57,598 nucleotides of DNA from positions 1 through 57,598 of the forward strand of contig JBBQSD010000023.1 of the NCBI GenBank assembly GCA_038214135.1, given 5' to 3'. The notes under the pieces were generated by a model that was not told the origin of the DNA, did no database searches, and saw only the letters and a program-made list of their open reading frames with translations. This DNA is from JANLSE01 sp038214135 (GTDB taxonomy: Bacteria > Chloroflexota > Chloroflexia > Chloroflexales > Roseiflexaceae). The position numbers and the translations under genes are program-made. Each line of letters begins with the position of its first letter. Positions within the stretch are counted from its first letter, which is position 1. This document shows, piece after piece, positions 34,963 through 43,800 of the stretch.

Positions 34963-35951
34963 ACGATACGGACACACCCCCAATGAACGAAGTCTCGGCC
35001 AGCTGGAGCATCCTCAGCATTGCCTTGGTCGGCCCGGATATCTGGCTTGCAACCACCGAGGGGCTGCAGCGTTGCGTGGGACAGCATTGCGAACCAATCA
35101 CTGCACCAGCGCCACTGAACTTTGTGTCACTGATCGCGCAACCAGGCGGCCAGGGGAGCATGCTGCTGGCGGCTGGTCTGCCAGCGGAGATCGTCTACTC
35201 ACTGAATGGCGGCCAACACTGGGATACCGCCTGGACCGATGGCATCGAGAGTGGTGTGGTGTGTCTGGCAGCGTCGCCACGCGTTGCCATGGATCAGGTG
35301 CTGCTGGCCGGAACAGAACAGGATGGCATCCTGCGCTCAACCGATGGTGGCCGGCACTGGCGGCTGGTCAATGTGGGCCTGACAGAATTTACTATCCTGG
35401 CGATGGCCACATCACCGTGCTGGGAGAACCGCGAAGAAGCATTGGCTGCCACCGATGGTGGGCTGTACCGTTCACCAAATGGTGGCCGGGCATGGAAGCG
35501 CAGCGATAGCGGACTGGAAGGCCAGATCGTGCAGGCGCTGGCCTACAGCCCACAGCCTGCGGCCAATTGGATGATCTATGCTGGATGCGAGGGTGCCCCG
35601 CTGCATCGTTCCCAGGATGGCGGCAGAACATGGCAGATGGTTGCGCACGGGCCAGTGAATGTCAACTGCCTGTGGGTCAGCCAGGCACAGCCCGATCTGT
35701 GGATCGCCGGAACCAGTGATGGGCAGATCTATCGCTCAACTGATGGCGGCCAGTCCTGGGCTGCTGTGTTTACTGGCAATGATGCTATATTAACCCTGAG
35801 TGCAAATAATACACTGCTGTACGCTGGCCGCTATGACGGCGGGCTGCTGGTTTCATCAACGCTCGGTGCCGCGTGGGAGCTTCATACCAAGCGAGGCTAT
35901 GTGGATCAGCGCCCACAATTGGATGAGCCGCTCGTTCCTACCGATTATTGA
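34959..35951 (+). CDS. Asp-box (BNR/Ycf48-like) beta-propeller protein
   Basis: 330 residues with at least five Asp-box repeats spaced about 45-50 residues: SLNGGQHWD, STDGGRHWR, SPNGGRAWK, SQDGGRTWQ and STDGGQSWA. This suggests a six- or seven-bladed propeller like sialidase-type or VPS10/Ycf48 domains. The catalytic residues of true sialidases (Arg triad, Tyr/Glu pair) are not obvious, and there is no signal peptide, so a cytosolic scaffold or binding protein is more likely than an enzyme. It overlaps the chaperonin stop by ATGA, which implies coupled translation and perhaps a client relationship. Confidence 0.8.
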   Translation: MNDTDTPPMNEVSASWSILSIALVGPDIWLATTEGLQRCVGQHCEPITAPAPLNFVSLIAQPGGQGSMLLAAGLPAEIVYSLNGGQHWDTAWTDGIESGVVCLAASPRVAMDQVLLAGTEQDGILRSTDGGRHWRLVNVGLTEFTILAMATSPCWENREEALAATDGGLYRSPNGGRAWKRSDSGLEGQIVQALAYSPQPAANWMIYAGCEGAPLHRSQDGGRTWQMVAHGPVNVNCLWVSQAQPDLWIAGTSDGQIYRSTDGGQSWAAVFTGNDAILTLSANNTLLYAGRYDGGLLVSSTLGAAWELHTKRGYVDQRPQLDEPLVPTDY

Positions 35952-35982
35952 TCATCGATGCTCATATAGAAAGGAGGTCCCG

Positions 35983-37206
35983 ATGAAAACTGCTATCATG
36001 GCCAACCAACTGGCCATCAATGGCGGAATACCCGTGCGCACCACACCATTCACGAGCTGGCCGATCTGGGATGAGTGCGAGGAACAAGCGCTGCTACGAG
36101 CGCTCCATTCCGGCCAGTGGGGCATCGGCGGCAACGAGACTGCGGCACTGGAGGTTGAGCTTGCCACAGTCATCGGCGTACGCCATAGCCTGACGGTCAC
36201 GACCGGCACGGCCACGCTGATCGCGGCACTGCATGCGATCGGTATTGGCTATGGTGATGAGGTGATCATTCCGCCATACACCTTTGTTGCGACTGCCACG
36301 GCCTGCCTGCTGGCTGGTGCCCTGCCCGTGTTTGCCGATATTGATCCAGCAACCTTTAACATTGATCCCGCAGCGGTTGAGGCGGCAATCAGCCCGCGTA
36401 CCCGTGCGATTATGCCCGTCCATATTGGCGGCTACCCAGCCGACATGGATCGCCTGATGGAGATCGCTCAGCGCCATGGCCTGCCGGTAATTGAAGATGC
36501 GGCCCAGGCAATCGGCGCACACTGGCGTGATCGCTCGGTTGGCTCGATTGGCGATCTGGGCAGCTTCAGCTTTCAATCCTCCAAGAATATTAACTCAGGT
36601 GAGGGCGGCGCGCTCACCACCAATAACAAAACACTCTATGATGCCGCCTGGTCGTATAAGAACTGTGGCCGCACCCAGGATGGGCTATGGTACCAGCACG
36701 AAACCCTGGGCGACAACCTGCGCATGAGCCAGTTTCAGGCTGCAATCTTGCGCGCCCAGCTGACCCGCCTGGAGGAGCAGGCCGAGCTGCGCATGCGGAA
36801 TGGTACCTACCTGTGCGACGGCCTGCGGGCGATCGGTGGGCTAACGCCCCAGCCGGTCGATGAGCGGGTAACACGCCATGGGTTCCACCTGGTGATCGCT
36901 CGCTATAACCCAGCAGCATTTGGTGGCTGGAGCCGCACCCAGTTTCTGGAGGCGCTGCGCGCTGAGGGGATTCCCTGTGCATCCGGCTATGTGCCGTTGT
37001 ATGAGACCGAGGGTGTGCGGCGCGCCAGCGCAGAGCTGCGTCATGTGCTTGGATTACCTGCCGCTAGCCCGCCAGATTGCCCGGTCACCGAGCGCACCTG
37101 CGCAGAGGAATCGGTCTGGATCGCCAGCCAGAGCGCACTGCTCGGCACACAGCAGGATATGGACGATATTTTGACCGCCGTCGGGAAGATTGCGGCGGCT
37201 GCCTGA
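35983..37206 (+). CDS. DegT/DnrJ/EryC1/StrS-family aminotransferase
   Basis: PLP-dependent sugar aminotransferase fold, 407 residues. AAGGAGG lies 7 bases before the ATG at 35983; the longer frame to 35800 is rejected for that reason. The internal aldimine Lys is Lys201 in SFQSSKNINSGEGG; the phosphate and pyridine sites are visible in TTGTATLIAAL and PVIEDAAQAIGA. Members aminate keto-sugars or make 3-amino-5-hydroxybenzoate; the NSGEGG form is common to the cytosolic sugar and AHBA-like branches. Within this operon it probably acts on the imported sugar or a derivative. Confidence 0.93.
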   Translation: MKTAIMANQLAINGGIPVRTTPFTSWPIWDECEEQALLRALHSGQWGIGGNETAALEVELATVIGVRHSLTVTTGTATLIAALHAIGIGYGDEVIIPPYTFVATATACLLAGALPVFADIDPATFNIDPAAVEAAISPRTRAIMPVHIGGYPADMDRLMEIAQRHGLPVIEDAAQAIGAHWRDRSVGSIGDLGSFSFQSSKNINSGEGGALTTNNKTLYDAAWSYKNCGRTQDGLWYQHETLGDNLRMSQFQAAILRAQLTRLEEQAELRMRNGTYLCDGLRAIGGLTPQPVDERVTRHGFHLVIARYNPAAFGGWSRTQFLEALRAEGIPCASGYVPLYETEGVRRASAELRHVLGLPAASPPDCPVTERTCAEESVWIASQSALLGTQQDMDDILTAVGKIAAAA

Positions 37207-37218
37207 TCGAGCGAACAA

Positions 37219-37249
37219 GTGCGCATGCAGCAGATTACCGCATGCGCAC
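37219..37249 (+). terminator. hairpin between aminotransferase and TIM-barrel genes
   Basis: A 10-bp stem (GTGCGCATGC and complement) with an 11-base loop, followed by CTGTTCTTG. It may partly terminate or process the operon mRNA before the last gene. Confidence 0.35.
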
Positions 37250-37288
37250 CTGTTCTTGCACAACAATCGATAATCTAGCGCAGACAAT

Positions 37289-38452
37289 ATGATCACGATC
37301 CAATATCTGGAAGACAGCCCCGATCTGCAAGCGCTTGACCAGCAGGAGGTTATACAACGGCTGCGCGAGGCATGTGCCATCCTGCCGATCAGCGCCGTGC
37401 TGATTGGCTGGAATCTCCCGCCTGCGCTGCTTGAAGCCTGTGCCTATGAGACCCGCCGTGCTGGCGTCGCGCTGTATCGCTGGCATCCACTGCTGACTAG
37501 TGATGGTGGGTTTGAGCTGCAACCCGAGTGGTTAACAATTGGAGCAGGTGGCGAGCCAGTGCCGGGCTTCCAGGGCATGCCCGAGTTTACCTTTGTTTGT
37601 CCGAACCGACCAGCTGTGCGGGCGGCGCTGCTGGCCAGATTGCAGGCAGTGCTACATGCCGGGCCGTATCAGGGCGTGTTTCTCGATCGCATTCGCTTCC
37701 CATCACCTGCTGCAGATCCCGTTGGTGCCTTAGCCTGCTTCTGCCCAGATTGCTTCGCAGCGGCAGCAGCCGAGGGCCTCGATCTGACAGTTGCCCAGCA
37801 ACGGGTACTTGAACTTGGCTCCAGCCCTGTACTTATTCAGGCACTGTTCGACAACCGAGATCCGCAGCTTGCGCCATTCCTTGCCTTTCGCCAGCGAACA
37901 ATCACCCGTTTCATCAATGCGGCAGCGGCAGTCGCTCGTGCTGAGCAGTGTGCCGTTGGCCTGGATGGGTTCTCACCAGCAATTGCGCCACTCGTCGGCC
38001 AGGATCTTGGAGCGCTAGATCGCTGTGCCGATTGGACCAAGATTATGAGCTATGGCCATACGCTCGGGCCTGCTGGCATCCCGTTCGAGCTGCTTGGAGT
38101 CGCCAACTGGCTAATCACGGTCTGCAAGCTTGATGAAACAGTTGCGCTGCAGCTCCTCGCTCAAGCCTGCGGGCTCGGCCTGCCAGCCAGGCGAGCACTC
38201 TTGCAGAAGGATGGCATCGGTGCAGCGTGGTTGGCAGCAGAGGTCATTCGCGCTCAACAGCAGGGCGTGCAGCAGGTGCTGTTTGGCATCGAACTGGTTG
38301 AACTGGAGGGCATCACAACATTGCATAGCGCTCAGATTCAGGCCGATCTGCGTGCAGTTCGCGCTACCCATCCAGCAGGGCTAGCGATCTCCTGGGATTT
38401 GCGCTTTATTGCCCCTGAACGGCTCAGACTCCTAGCCGAGACCTGGCAATAG
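37289..38452 (+). CDS. TIM-barrel-like protein, possible glycosidase, unknown function
   Basis: 387 residues. Strand-like segments alternate with helices: SAVLIGWNLP, GVALYRWHPLL, and GPYQGVFLDRIRFPSPA, where the Asp-Arg-x-Arg lies at a predicted strand end as in DUF4015/glycoside hydrolase-like barrels. A CFCPDCFAAAA cysteine pair follows and may bind metal. QCAVGLDGFSPAIAPLVGQDL and WTKIMSYGHTLGPAG (a typical barrel strand with aromatic residues) come later. No signal peptide is seen, so a cytosolic enzyme acting on an imported saccharide is plausible. I do not recognise the exact family. Last gene of the operon, 82 bases after the aminotransferase. Confidence 0.65.
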   Translation: MITIQYLEDSPDLQALDQQEVIQRLREACAILPISAVLIGWNLPPALLEACAYETRRAGVALYRWHPLLTSDGGFELQPEWLTIGAGGEPVPGFQGMPEFTFVCPNRPAVRAALLARLQAVLHAGPYQGVFLDRIRFPSPAADPVGALACFCPDCFAAAAAEGLDLTVAQQRVLELGSSPVLIQALFDNRDPQLAPFLAFRQRTITRFINAAAAVARAEQCAVGLDGFSPAIAPLVGQDLGALDRCADWTKIMSYGHTLGPAGIPFELLGVANWLITVCKLDETVALQLLAQACGLGLPARRALLQKDGIGAAWLAAEVIRAQQQGVQQVLFGIELVELEGITTLHSAQIQADLRAVRATHPAGLAISWDLRFIAPERLRLLAETWQ

Positions 38453-38666
38453 CACCTACATTATGGGCCATTGGCGATCCTGGAATTAACCCGATTTCAT
38501 GGCTCTCCTGCAGGTCGATACGGGTGGCGAACTCAGAAAGCATCACCTGATCGGGCTAATCAAGCTGCATTGCAGCGCCATGACCACTACCCCAAAAGTA
38601 TGAGTACCTGGGAGTTCGCTACCAATATCGACCTGCGGGAGAGCCGACAAATGGGTCTACCATAAG

Positions 38667-38945
38667 TTACCCGCTTTCGGGGGCAACTCCGGCGGTTGAT
38701 TCACGCATCGGTGCCAGGGTATAGCCCAGCTTCTTGGCGCGCCGGGTGCGGGCATGCAGCTCGCGCTCCTGCCGTTGTTGCTCATAGCGTGCGGCGCTCT
38801 CCGGTTCGTAGGCCTCGCCGTACTTGAGGAGATGATAGACCATCTGGGCGATTGTATGGGGCAGTGGCCACCGTCGCCTGTTGTGGCCCTTTCCGCGCGC
38901 ATCGCCCGATAGTACGCCCCAATAGCCGAGTCGGAGCGGGCGACC
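38667..38945 (-). mobile_element. IS110-family transposase, C-terminal remnant
   Basis: The minus strand encodes AIGAYYRAMRA, then (after a one-base shift) AQMVYHLLKYGEAYEPE and YEQQRQERELHARTRRAKKLGYTL, the C-terminal Ser-recombinase-like helix bundle of IS110 transposases. The DEDD catalytic half is missing. The fragment ends at TAA 38667. The preceding 38453-38666 stretch holds nothing recognisable. Confidence 0.6.
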
Positions 38946-38951
38946 GCTTGG

Positions 38952-39134
38952 GCGGCGCGGCAGGCGGCCTGGTATACCAAGGATCTGCCCACCTTCAGCG
39001 ACACCCTCGCCTTTGTGCGCCAGCAGCTCTGGCCGGTCACGATTTCTTGGATATCGTCGTCGGAACCCGATATGGTCACAATCCCGAAGGTGGTATTCGA
39101 CCGCTTTACCGATGTGCTTGCCTACGCGGCCTAG
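38952..39134 (+). mobile_element. C-terminal fragment of a second transposase
   Basis: The plus strand reads AAWYTKDLPTFSDTLAFVRQQLW and, further on, MVTIPKVVFDRFTDVLAYAA before TAG. This resembles the C-terminal tail of DDE-type transposases in IS4/IS701-like groups. It lies back to back with the IS110 remnant, so one element probably inserted into the other. The family assignment is tentative. Confidence 0.4.
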
Positions 39135-39173
39135 CGAGTCACTATGGATAAAGCCGAGCTTATGGCAATGACG

Positions 39174-39525
39174 TCAGTTATCGAAGCGAACAAAGCGCTC
39201 GATTGCGTGACGATGATGCGGGAAGCCTTCTTCCGCTGCTCGACCAAGGGCAACAATCGCTGCGACCTCGGCATGCGCCGGAAGCTTCAGCAATTCCTTG
39301 ACCATATCGGGCATAAAGCCAAGCATCGGCGAGGTATCGTAGCCCGTGCCATGGGCAGCAAGCAGCAAGAAGCCAAGAGCGATATTCGCCTGACCATTAC
39401 CCCAATGGGCGCGCTGCTCAACGCTCATGTTACCAAAGTTCTGGCGCATCCCTTCTGCACGTAGTGCGATCTGCTCAGCACCCATCCCAGGGTGAACCGT
39501 CTCCTCAGCATGGGCAAGCATATCT
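39174..39525 (-). pseudogene. nitroreductase-family protein, N-terminus lost
   Basis: About 117 residues match the C-terminal half of FMN nitroreductases: NIALGFLLLAAHGTGYDTSPMLGF and LPAHAEVAAIVALGRAAEE, where the GYDT and VALG blocks contact FMN. The N-terminal half (FMN-binding RRS motif) is missing; upstream at about 39525 the DNA becomes an IS1182-type transposase. I infer that the insertion deleted the front of the gene. Confidence 0.7.
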
Positions 39526-40272
39526 TCCATATCGCGCCGTACGATTGGGACGCCCGTTTTGCCACCAAACGCGAGATGGACTGGATCGGCTACGGTGTTG
39601 CCGACGATCCACGCCGAGTTGGCCGCCCGCCGTTTGCTGCCCCACGAACATCTGGTCGATGCGGGCTATGTCGCGGCGGATGTGCTGGTTGCCAGTCAGC
39701 AGGAACATCACGTCGATCTGATCGGGCCGCCGCTGCCGGATAGTAGTTGGCAAGCGCGGACACCCGATGGACGGGATCGGTCGTGGTTTGCCATTGATTG
39801 GGACGCCCAGCAGGTGACGTGTCCCGCAGGCAAGCAGCGTGTGCGGTGGACACCAGGCCATGATCGGCAGGGCGATGGGCAAGCCATCATTGCCATTCAG
39901 TTCGACCTGAACGATTGTCACGATTGCCCCTTGCGCGCCCGCTGTACCCAGGCCAAAACCGGGCCGCGCACCCTAAAACTGCGGCCACGCGAGCAACATG
40001 AAGCCTTACAAGCAGCTCGCCGCCGCCAACACACCGATGCGTTCAAACACCTCTACGCGCAACGGTCGGGGATCGAAGGCACCTTGTCGCAAGGCATACG
40101 GGCATTTGGCTTGCGCTATGCCAAGTATATCGGTTTGGCGAAAACCCATCTCCAACACCTGCTCATTGCCGTTGCCATCAACATCGTCCGGGTCGTGGCA
40201 TGGATTCGGAAGGTGCCACGCGCCACCACCCGAACCGCACCCTTTGCCCGATTGGTCGCCTCCATGGCCTGA
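39526..40272 (+). mobile_element. IS1182-family transposase remnant with internal deletion
   Basis: Reads YDWDARFATKREMDWIGY, then, after an apparent deletion of about 25 codons near 39590, TVLPTIHAELAARRLLPHEHLVDAGYVAADVL and the C-terminal LKLRPREQHEALQAARRRQ and GIEGTLSQGIRAFGLRYAKY, which are typical of IS1182. The N-terminal third is missing. It cuts the nitroreductase gene at its left end. Confidence 0.8.
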
Positions 40273-40348
40273 GATCGCCGCTGAACACGAATTAACCAGC
40301 AGTATCTTTCAAGTGTAGGGTTTTTGCGCGAAGGCGTCCTGATGCGCT

Positions 40349-40396
40349 TTCCCCCGCGCCCCCTAACCCCCGCTCCCACGCCGGGGCGCGGGGGAA
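40349..40396. repeat. GC-rich hairpin repeat
   Basis: A 14-bp stem TTCCCCCGCGCCCC / complement with a 20-base loop, followed by a second palindromic GC-rich tract to about 40460. No gene; it fills the space between the IS1182 remnant and the FtsK-like fragment. Confidence 0.5.
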
Positions 40397-40484
40397 TTGA
40401 CCTCTTGCAAATCCTTTGCACCCCTCCCCACCGGTGGAGGCGGGGCTGGGGAGCGGGGAATGAGCAACAGCCTGAGAAAACCCT

Positions 40485-40730
40485 TCACCTGAAAGGCCCT
40501 TTACCGTCCAGCACTGCTATTTGAAACTGTCCGGAATTACGTTGCACCAGAGCCAGACTGAGTAACATCCACCAGGCCAGATTGTCCTTACCGCAGTCGC
40601 TGGCTCCAGTAATCAGCAGGTGATTGGTCTCGCCGACCAGGGCGGTATGGATGAGATCGTCCGCACCCATGCGGTTGCGCCACCAGCCCAGCGGCAGCAG
40701 ATACCGATCCGTTGGGGAGCGTCGCTGCAA
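40485..40730 (-). pseudogene. FtsK/SpoIIIE-like ATPase fragment
   Basis: 81 residues with HLLITGASDCGKDNLAWWML, a Walker A-like loop altered at several positions (GASDCGKD for GxTGSGKS), then LQI/FQIAVLDGKG, the next strand of FtsK-type translocases. The rest of the ATPase is absent. The 40731-40898 gap holds nothing recognised. It may be a relic of an integrated plasmid or ICE, like the ATPase at 27244. Confidence 0.5.
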
Positions 40731-40898
40731 TGAGCACAGGCGGTCTCTCAGGCTAAATTAACCGGCGGTATATCAAGAGCTGAGTAGTTCCCCCTTCCCA
40801 CTCGTCCGGCGCTTTCCTCGTCCCGTTGCCGAATCCCCCGACTTTTTCGTGCTCTCCATAGTTGGCATCGTTGATTAGATCCAGCTGCCAGCAGGCTT

Positions 40899-43800
40899 TT
40901 ACGATTCCACTGCACCGAGTGCTTTCAGTGCCATTCGTTGCACCTCCGTAATGCTGCTGGCACCGCCGATCTTTAGCCCGGTGTAGGGGTTTTCAACGGT
41001 GATTATCTCACGGCATGTTCCATTACCCTCAGGTGTGAGATCCCACAAGCGCACCGTTCCATCATCACTGCCACTGGCGAGTAGTGTACCATCCGGGCTG
41101 AAGGCCACACAGCGCACCCAGCCGCGATGGCCATGCAGGTGATAGCGCAGACGACCCTGGCGTACATCCCAGACACAAATCGATGGCTCGCAACCGCAGC
41201 TCGCTACCATTGTGCTATCAGGGCTAAACACCGCCATCTCCAGCCCACCCACATGTTCCTGCAAAATATGCATGGGCGCGTGTGCCCCTACATCCCAGAT
41301 AATAACTGCGCGATCCCAACCGCCGCTGACCAGCAGTGTTCCGGTTGGATCAAACATCACACACTCAATTGGCGAATCATGCCCGTGTAGGAAGCCCAAA
41401 CTCTTGCAGCAATCCAGATCCCAGAGGCCAATCAGCCCATCCCATGCGCCACTCGCTAATACTGGTTGATGCGGATGCAGCGCCAAGCCAACTGGGCGAT
41501 TCTGGTGGCCGTGCAGCTTGCCACGCAATTCACCAGTTTCCGCATCCCATATCGATATGCTCCGATCCAGGCATGTGTTCGCAATAATACGCTGCCCTGG
41601 TTGGTGAGCGGAGATCAATGCAACCAGTGTTGGCGTCATCTGCTCGCGCAAAATCTGGCTTTGATGCCCCGTCTGTAGATCCCACACGCGGACAGTCGCA
41701 TCCCAGCCAGCTGAAACGATCTGGCTCCCATCACTGCTGAACGTCAACTTTTCGAGCGCGGTGTGGCCTCTCAACGTCTGCAGCGTACGGCCGGTTCGTC
41801 CATCCCAGACACGAATGGCGTATCCATCATTCCCGGCAACGCGCAACGATCCATCGGCCCTGAACATGATCGTCTGGAGCCACTTCGAGTACCCGACCAC
41901 CATTTCGAGCTGATGCCCATCCTGCACATCCCAGAAGCGCACGGTCTTGTCCGGGCTACCACTGATCAGGTGTGCTGGTGCATCGCGCTGTGGTGGCATT
42001 GCCAGTGCGTAGATCGTGCCGGAATGCCCACGCAGGGTGCGCAGCACTTGTGGCGACCCAGTGGCAATGGCAGTCTCAGCGATGCTCCAGACACGGATGG
42101 TCAGATCATCACTGCCACTACACAGCACGGTGTCATCGGCACCCAATGCCAGCGATGTGATTGGGGCGCTATGGCCGTTCAGCAGTGCAAGCTGTTCGCC
42201 AGTCTGTATATCCCACAGACGGATGGTTGCATCATGACTCCCGCTGACCAGTATGGTACGTGTCTGTGATGCCCATGCTCTGGGTTGATGGAATAGCGCG
42301 ATGGCAGAGACGGTATCGGTATGGCCTGCTAGTGTGCGAACAAGGTATTCCTGACGCCATGCCCACACACGGATCGTCTGGTCGTAGCTGCATGTGACCA
42401 GCAGCGTGCCATCGGGGCTGAATTGCACAGCAGGAATGGTGCCTTGATGCCCAACAAGTATATGCCGCAGTGTGCCAGCGGAAGAATCCCAGATACGTGC
42501 CGTCTGGTCGGTGCTACCACTTGCGACGGTGATCCCATCCGGATGAACGGCGACCGTTGGTATTCCGCCTGTGTGGCCAGTGAACTGGTGCAGCGTGCGT
42601 CGCGTCGCAACCTCCCAGATGCGCAGGGTCAGATCATCGCTCCCGCTCACCAGATGCCGGCCATCCGGGCTGAAGGCTAATGCGCTCACAAAGCTGGTAT
42701 GCCCCAGGCACACCCCAACCAGCTGTTGGTCGGCCATCTGAAAGAGATAGATTGTGCCGTTATCTGCGCCAACGGCAAGCAGTTGACCATTGGGGCTGCA
42801 TGCAAGCGCCATGACAGCACCGACATAATCGGTAAAGATGGTATCCCGCAGATCGGTATCACGTAGATCGACGCCATGCAGATCGATACCTCGCACGTCG
42901 GCTTGCCAGATGCTGAGCTGTGAGAGATCAATGCCGCGCAGATCAACCTGCATGTGCACCAGCATATTCAGGATGCTGCCCGCCAGATAGCTGGGTTTGC
43001 GCGGCTGTTCATTGCGTGTGGTGTCCAACAGCCGCCTCACGATGGCGACCACACGCGCCTGACCGAGAACACCAATCAGACGATCCAGCAGTGGCTGAAG
43101 AATGACTCGTCGCTGGCTCTGGCGCACATATGCTTTCGAACGCGTGATGAGCAGTGGCTGGCTGTGAAGCAGGATTGGCGATTCGGTCTCGATTTCGTGG
43201 TAGATCTGCTCAATCAGCTGATCAGTCAGATATTCAATTACTACATTCTGGAGCCCAAAGGCTTGCCCATCACGCTCCAGCAGCGAGCGGCGCAGGAGCG
43301 AGCGCAGTGCTTCGAGAAAGCGCCCTTTGGCACAGACGCGCGCAAACACCTGCCAGAGTTCCGCTTCGGTCATTGGCTCACGGGCAACTACCAGCCAGTC
43401 CATAATGGCCCGTTCAAGCGGCGTACAACGCGCAAACTGCTGATCAAGCACGGTGCGGATGTCATCGAAGATGGGGGCTGATTCGTCGGTAAAGGTCGTA
43501 ATCGAGCCAGCATAGATATCACGAATCACATCGGCGATGAGTTTGAGTGCCAGCGGATTCCCGGAATAGCGCTGCACCAGCACCGATAGATGCTGATGTT
43601 CGGCCAGCCCATGGGCCTGGAGCAACGCACTGCCGTGCTGAGGATCGAGGCCAGTCAGAGTCATTTGATAGGTCAGCTCAGGCGGTGGCTCGCGGCTGGT
43701 CAGCAACAGGCAGCTGGCATGATTGTGCTGCTGCATGCGCACGAACAACTGGCCATAGGCTTCATACCCAGCGCGATACTGCCCAACCCGATCGTCAGAG

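Noticed and set aside
35800..35982. N-terminal extension of the aminotransferase frame
   Set aside because: It overlaps the end of the propeller gene, and the ATG at 35983 has a perfect AAGGAGG site and matches family length.
38471..38665. 64-residue frame after the TIM-barrel gene
   Set aside because: No ribosome site, unusual composition and no similarity; it precedes transposase debris.
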